Shown one piece after another: positions 7,654-13,029 of a DNA stretch of 13,029 bases. Position 1 is the first letter of the stretch. The number at the start of each line of letters is the position of its first letter. This stretch comes from an uncultured Chlamydiae bacterium (GTDB taxonomy: Bacteria > Chlamydiota > Chlamydiia > Chlamydiales > SM23-39). The notes beneath the pieces were generated by a model. That model was not told the origin of the DNA, did no database searches, and worked only from the letters and a program-made list of their open reading frames with translations. Location of the stretch: assembly GCA_903909295.1 (NCBI GenBank), contig CAIVVG010000045.1, forward strand, positions 1-13,029, given 5' to 3'. The position numbers and the translations under genes were made by a program.

Positions 7654-7670
7654 TGTAAAGCCGCTTTACA
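7654..7670. promoter_or_regulatory. Perfect palindrome between divergent genes (candidate operator)
   Basis: TGTAAAGC-C-GCTTTACA is an 8-bp perfect inverted repeat around a single central base, in the 62-bp gap between the FAD monooxygenase and thrS. It abuts the monooxygenase ribosome site and overlaps a weak thrS promoter (TTGTAA at 7653-7658, 17 bp, TATCTT at 7676-7681). A dimeric regulator could control one or both directions. A transcript hairpin is the alternative. Confidence 0.45.
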
Positions 7671-7707
7671 TTTGCTATCTTTAGTTCGCATTTACCAGGG
7701 ATTAGCC

Positions 7708-9630
7708 ATGAAAGTCAAAGTCAACCACAAGATCCATGAACTGCAGGAACCCTGCACAGCTCGCGAAGCGGCAGACAAACTCCACTTGACCAGCCCAGAC
7801 CAAGCGGTCGCGGTCAGCATCAATGGAACCCTCTCCGATTTTCACCATCCTCTCAAAGAGGGCGATGAGGTGACTTTTTGGAACTTTGACGAACCCACAG
7901 GAAAAGAAGTTTTCTGGCATACCTCAGCGCACGTCTTAGCCCAAGCGATTTTGCGCCTCTGGCCCAATGCGCAGCCAACCATTGGCCCCCCTTTAGAGCA
8001 CGGGTTCTATTACGATTTTGCCAACCTCTCTCTATCGGACCAAGATTTTGACAGGATCGAAAAAGAGGTGGAAAAAGTCCTCTCCGAAAATCATAAGACC
8101 CAGCGTGTCGATTTTAAAAATAAACAAGAGGCAAAAGAGGCGTTTGCGACCAACCCTTACAAATGCGAGCTGATCGACGGATTTACCGATGACTCTATTT
8201 CTGCTTACCGACAAGGGGAATTTTTCGATCTCTGCCGCGGACCTCACATGGCGGGCTTAAATAAGATCAAAGCGTTCAAAGTGCTCCGAACTTCCGGTGC
8301 TTACTGGCGCGGAGATTCCACTAAAGAGATGCTCACTCGGATTTATGCGATCTCGTTTCCCGATAAAAAACGGCTTAAAGAGTACTTGCAGATGCTCGAA
8401 GAGGCCAAGAAGCGGGATCATAAAGTATTAGGACCCGCTCTCGATCTATTCTCTCTAAAAGAAGAGGCTCCCGGAATGCCCTTCATCCACCCGCGCGGGA
8501 TGATCATTTGGAATCGGCTTCTCGAATTTTTAAGAGAGTGCTTGAAAAAAGGGGGGTATTTAGAGATCAAGACCCCGCTGATGATGAGCAAGGAATTGTG
8601 GGAGCGTTCCGGCCATTGGTACCACTACCGCGAAAACATGTACACCTCTGAGGTCGAGCAGCGAGAATATGCGATCAAGCCGATGAACTGCCCCGGCTGC
8701 ATGCTCTTTTACCGCACAGCTCTTCACAGTTACAAAGAACTCCCTCTTCGGATCGCAGAAATCGGCCACGTCCATCGCTTTGAGGCATCGGGAGCCCTCA
8801 ACGGTCTCTTCCGCGTTCGGAGTTTTCACCAAGACGATGCGCACCTTTTTATGCGTCCCGACCAAATTCGAGAGGAGATCACCGAAATTCTCAAGCTTGC
8901 GGAAAAAATCTATACCACGTTCGGCCTCCCTTACAAAATGGAGCTCTCTACACGGCCTGAAAAGTCGAAAACCATCGGATCGGATGCCGATTGGGAAAAT
9001 GCGACCAACGGCTTGAAAGGAGCCCTCGACGACTGGGGCCACTCTTACCGAATCAATGAAGGAGACGGGGCATTTTACGGCCCCAAAATCGACATCCACA
9101 TCCGCGATGCGATTGGAAGATTTTGGCAATGCGGCACCGTTCAGCTCGACATGTCTCTGCCTGACAAATTCGCTCTCGAATATGTCGATAGCGAAGGGCC
9201 TCACAAGCGCCCCGTCATGCTCCACCGAGCTCTTTTTGGCTCCATTGAACGGTTCTTTGGAATTTTGATCGAACACTTTTCTGGCAAATTCCCCTTCTGG
9301 CTCAGCCCCTACCAAGTGACGATCGCGACCGTGGCCGACAGGCATATCCCCTTTGCGAAGGAACTGGCCGAAAAAATCGACGCGCTCAATATCGTGTGCG
9401 ATATCGATGACAGCAATGATTCCTTTGGCAAAAAAGTGCGCAATGCGCAAATGCTCAAAGTGAATTATCTTCTGACCGTTGGCGACAAAGAAGTGGAAAA
9501 CAAAACCGTAGCGCTGAGAACGCGCGACGGTGTTGTGCACGGCGAGATTGACTTTTCTGATTTTCTTGCTAAAGTCGTAAAAGAACGAGACGAAAAAGCA
9601 TTGATGTCTCCTTTTTCAACAGCTCCTTAA
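7708..9630 (+). CDS. thrS: Threonyl-tRNA synthetase
   Basis: The 640-aa cytosolic enzyme charges tRNA-Thr and has normal bacterial length and domain order. The TGS domain spans about 1-62. The editing domain carries H71-T-S-A-H75 and C176-R-G-P-H180, the residues that clear mischarged serine. The class II catalytic core has zinc ligands at Cys328 (PMNCPGC), His379 (QDDAH) and His506. Motif 3 is LHRALFGSIERF with Arg515, and an anticodon-binding domain follows from about 535. ATG 7708 is chosen because AGGG lies 7 nt upstream and MKVKVNHK is the natural TGS start; an upstream TTG (7672) would add 12 unsupported residues. The parA-like gene follows after 12 bp. The order thrS-parA-gp6 matches that recalled for Chlamydia. 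Confidence 0.97.
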   Translation: MKVKVNHKIHELQEPCTAREAADKLHLTSPDQAVAVSINGTLSDFHHPLKEGDEVTFWNFDEPTGKEVFWHTSAHVLAQAILRLWPNAQPTIGPPLEHGFYYDFANLSLSDQDFDRIEKEVEKVLSENHKTQRVDFKNKQEAKEAFATNPYKCELIDGFTDDSISAYRQGEFFDLCRGPHMAGLNKIKAFKVLRTSGAYWRGDSTKEMLTRIYAISFPDKKRLKEYLQMLEEAKKRDHKVLGPALDLFSLKEEAPGMPFIHPRGMIIWNRLLEFLRECLKKGGYLEIKTPLMMSKELWERSGHWYHYRENMYTSEVEQREYAIKPMNCPGCMLFYRTALHSYKELPLRIAEIGHVHRFEASGALNGLFRVRSFHQDDAHLFMRPDQIREEITEILKLAEKIYTTFGLPYKMELSTRPEKSKTIGSDADWENATNGLKGALDDWGHSYRINEGDGAFYGPKIDIHIRDAIGRFWQCGTVQLDMSLPDKFALEYVDSEGPHKRPVMLHRALFGSIERFFGILIEHFSGKFPFWLSPYQVTIATVADRHIPFAKELAEKIDALNIVCDIDDSNDSFGKKVRNAQMLKVNYLLTVGDKEVENKTVALRTRDGVVHGEIDFSDFLAKVVKERDEKALMSPFSTAP

Positions 9631-12600
9631 ACGAAGGGTTTTATGCCAAGAAAAGTCATCTCCATCTGCAGTTTCAAAGGGGGAACTGCCAAAACGTCCA
9701 CCCTGCTGCACATTGGGTCCGCTCTCAGCCTGTTTCACAAACAAAGGGTCCTTCTCATCGATTTCGATGCGCAAGCCAATCTGACCACAGGACTCGGATT
9801 TGATCCCGATGAACAAGACAGCATGGCCCCTGTTTTGCAGGGAGAAAAATCGATCCAGGATGTCATTTTAAAAACCTGTATCCACAACATGGATATCATT
9901 CCCGCAGACACCTGGTTAGAGCGGGTTGAAGTTTCTGGAGCGTTAGCAGCTGATCGCTATTCTCATGAGAGAATGAAAGAAATTTTGCGCGATCTCGACT
10001 ACGATGTCATTCTCATCGACACTCCTCCATCGCTTTGTTGGCTGACCGAGTCGGCACTGATTGCGTCTGACTTTTCTTTAGTCTGTGCAATCCCCGAATT
10101 CTATAGCGTTAAAGGGCTCCAAAGACTCTCCCTATTTATTAATAATATTGCAGAAAGACATGGGACAAAAGTACTCGGTGTTGCACTTTCTTTCTGGAAT
10201 CCTCGCGGCACGAGCAATGATGCATTTTTAAAAGTGATTGAACAAACATTTCCAGGAAAACTCTTGCAAGCAAAAGTGAGACGCGATATCGCAGTATCTA
10301 GAGCGACCATTTATGGGAAACCGATTTTTGAGACAGAACCAAAAGCGCGAGCTTCCCTGGATTACAAAGCGCTCACACACGAAATACTAGAGAGGGTTTG
10401 ATGATGTCAAAGTTCAATGATCTTCTAAATCTGCGGTTCAAACAAAAAGATACTCCTCAGCAAAAGATGGCTGAGTTAGTAGAGCGATCCAACAAAGGGG
10501 AACTCTCCAGTTTTTCAGGAGTGTTTCGAGTAGCGGCTCTCAGCGCCAATGAAACAGCTGTGCTCGATACTCTTTTAAGAGATTTCCGCTTAACAGACAC
10601 CTATGAAGTAGAAGGGGACTTGCAAGTTCTCTCCTCGATTACATCGGAAGTCAAAGCGATCGCTAACCAAGCCGTCATCTTGCATGGAGAGCGGATCAAA
10701 AAGGCCCAAGAGCTATTAAAAAAATACAAAGACGGCGCCTTTACTGCATGGCTGTTTGCCATCTACGGCAACCGACAAACTCCTTACAACTTTTTGCAGT
10801 ATTACGAATTCTACACCACCTTGCCGACGGCCCTGCACCAGAAACTCGACCAAATGCCCCGCCAAGTAGTTTATAGTTTGGCCAGTCGAGCAGGCCCTTA
10901 TGAGAAAAAAGAGCAAATTGTCCGCAATTACACCGGTCAACCCAAACAAGAGCTCCTCCACCTCATTCGCCTCGAATTTCCTTTGGCCGAAGATGATAAG
11001 AGACTTCCCCATTTTTCAGCTCACGCGGTCCAGTTTCTTAAAAAAGCGCGTGAAATGTTGAAAAATCCTCTCTGTTTGGTCAGTGATGAGGAGAAAAAGC
11101 AGCTGCGCCACTTGGTCGCCCAGTTGCAAGTCCTTATTGAAAGATGAAGGAAGCTTCGTACACAAGCCCTTTTTCAGCGCGGTATGCCAGCCGAGAGATG
11201 TCCTATCTCTTTTCTGCCCAATCCAGAGCCGTTACATTTCGCAAGCTCTGGATCGCTCTAGCAAAAGGGGAGCGCGCTTTAGGCCTCCCCATTTCAGAAA
11301 ACCAGATTGCGCAAATGGAAAAAGCGGCCCAACAGATCGACTTCGCGGCTGTGCACGCCTATGAAAAAACCTTCCGACACGATGTCATGGCCCACATCCA
11401 CGCCTTCGGAGATCAGTGCCCCGATGCAAAGCCCATTTTGCACCTCGGCGCCACCTCCAGTTACGTCACCGATAACGGAGACCTCATCCAACTCAGGGAA
11501 GCCCTCCGCTTGCTTCTGCACAAACTCATCTCCGTCCTCCGCAAGCTCTCCCTCTTTGCAGCCACCCACGCAAGCGAGCCGTGCCTCAGCTACACCCACT
11601 TCCAAAGCGCCCAACCCACCACCATCGGCAAACGGGCCTGCCTCTGGCTCCAAGATCTTTTACTAGATGCTCTCGAATGGGAACGGGTCATCGACACCCT
11701 CCCCTTTTTAGGAGCCAAAGGAGCCACAGGGACCCAAGCCTCCTTCCTCTCCCTCTTTGATGGCCAAGAGAAAAAAGTGCTCAAGCTCGAGCAGCTCATT
11801 GCCGAAGAGTTTGGCTTTACCAAAGTACTTCCCATTGCAGGACAAACCTACACCCGCAAACTCGATATCCAAGTCATCCATACTTTAGGCTCCTTTGCAG
11901 CCAGTGCCCACAAGTTGGCCACAGATGTCCGCCTCTTAGCCCACGACGGAGAGCTCGTCGAAGGCTTTGGAGACACTCAAGTAGGCTCTTCCGCGATGCC
12001 CTATAAACAGAACCCCATCTACTCCGAGCGCATTTGCGGCCTCGCCCGCTTCGTCATCTCACTGACCCAAAATCCCACCTATACAGCCGCCACCCAATGG
12101 CTCGAGCGCTCCCTCGACGACTCCTCCAACCGACGCCTCTCCATCCCCGAGAGCTTTTTAGGCGCCGACGCCCTCCTTAACCTCCTCTCTCACCTCATCG
12201 ACCATTGGGTCGCCCATCCAGCCAAATCGCTCGAACTGCTCAAAAAACAGCTCCCCCACCTCAGCATGGAGAACATCCTCATGTTCGCTGTGAAAAAAGG
12301 GGGCGATAGACAACACCTTCACGAGCACCTCCGCCAGATCGCTATGAGCTCTGAAGGGAAAGTCAACCCCTTGCACTACCTAGAAACTGAATTGGAAAAA
12401 AAGCCGTTTTCTCTGAACGCTAAAGAACTAAAACCGCTGCTCGCCATTTCCGCACTCGTTGGGAGAGCGCCAGCCCAAGTGACCGACTTCCTCTCTCAAG
12501 AAGTCGAGCCCTTCCTCTCTAAGTACCGCTCAATCCAGCCCCAGATCCCCTCGATCGAGGTGTAGCGCGGCGGCGTACTTCTCTTCTACTGCCATTTCGC

Positions 12601-13029
12601 TCAGCATCTGGTGGCACTGTTTGGCCATCTGCCAGAATTCGTCGACCTGCTGTCTAAAGGGCGGCTCAAGAGTGAAGGGGATTTTTTGAACGAGGAGGAC
12701 GCGCGACTCTCCTTGGAATTGGAAGGAGGTGCTATGGGGCTTAAACGAGCGCCCCTCCCTTGCCTCTACATACTGCCGCAAGGAGCGGGGTAAGGGCCCC
12801 TTTGTCGAAAAGATGGGGACTGAAACGTTAAAAAATCTTTCCTTGAGATCAAAATCAATTTTTATTTGATTGCGCAGTGGTAATGAAAGTAATTTCGTCA
12901 GTATCTCTTTAGACATAAAGTTCACCTCGCCAGATATTGTATCAATACAACTAATACATAACAACAGCAAGGATTATTATAACAGGGCTTAGAGGGCGTT
13001 CTATAAAAAATATTTCATCGAGTTTTTGG

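Overview
The window looks like part of the chromosome of an environmental, Parachlamydiales-type member of the Chlamydiae. Four observations support this. (1) Two adjacent proteins carry the N-terminal signature of the chlamydial major outer membrane protein (A-P-[VI]-G-N-P-A-A-P). One of them aligns with MOMP along its whole length by eye. (2) The order thrS, then a ParA-type ATPase, then a pGP6-D-like protein is the order recalled for Chlamydia trachomatis CT581-CT583. (3) The ParA protein resembles plasmid protein pGP5-D and its neighbour resembles pGP6-D. (4) The beta-barrel proteins end in Phe and follow signal peptides, as expected for a Gram-negative outer membrane. Species cannot be assigned. 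Family recognition is from memory and visual alignment; no search was run.

Layout. 1-37 and 12992-13029: near-identical inverted sequences that look like the ends of the same IS5-like insertion sequence, each lying mostly outside the window. 38-490: the 3' scrap of a RelE/gp49-type toxin gene, apparently cut by the left IS copy, followed by its intact HigA-type antitoxin. 491-1014: non-coding, with a terminator, a cluster of short palindromes, an unexplained segment and a strong hairpin. 1015-3164 (+): a two-gene operon of an LplT-like MFS transporter fused to a degenerate acyltransferase domain, and a Nudix hydrolase. 3156-3319: a multi-hairpin inverted repeat between convergent genes. 3338-7645 (-): an FAD monooxygenase, two small tandem MOMP-family proteins, and, from its own strong promoter, a larger outer-membrane barrel. 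7708-12565 (+): thrS, parA/pgp5-like, pgp6-like and purB, tightly packed. 12530-12916 (-): a small protein of unknown function that overlaps the purB 3' end.

How the parts fit. The minus-strand block is a cell-envelope block: three predicted outer-membrane barrels, of which two may be co-transcribed and translationally coupled. The plus-strand block joins translation (ThrRS), a chromosomal counterpart of the plasmid pgp5-pgp6 pair, and a purine enzyme that reads as the eukaryote-type adenylosuccinate lyase. The most unusual signals are the 94-nt hairpin that buries the start codon of the second MOMP-like gene, the acyltransferase domain lacking its catalytic His, the multi-branched element at 3156-3319, the PurB type and placement, and the IS-like ends at both edges.
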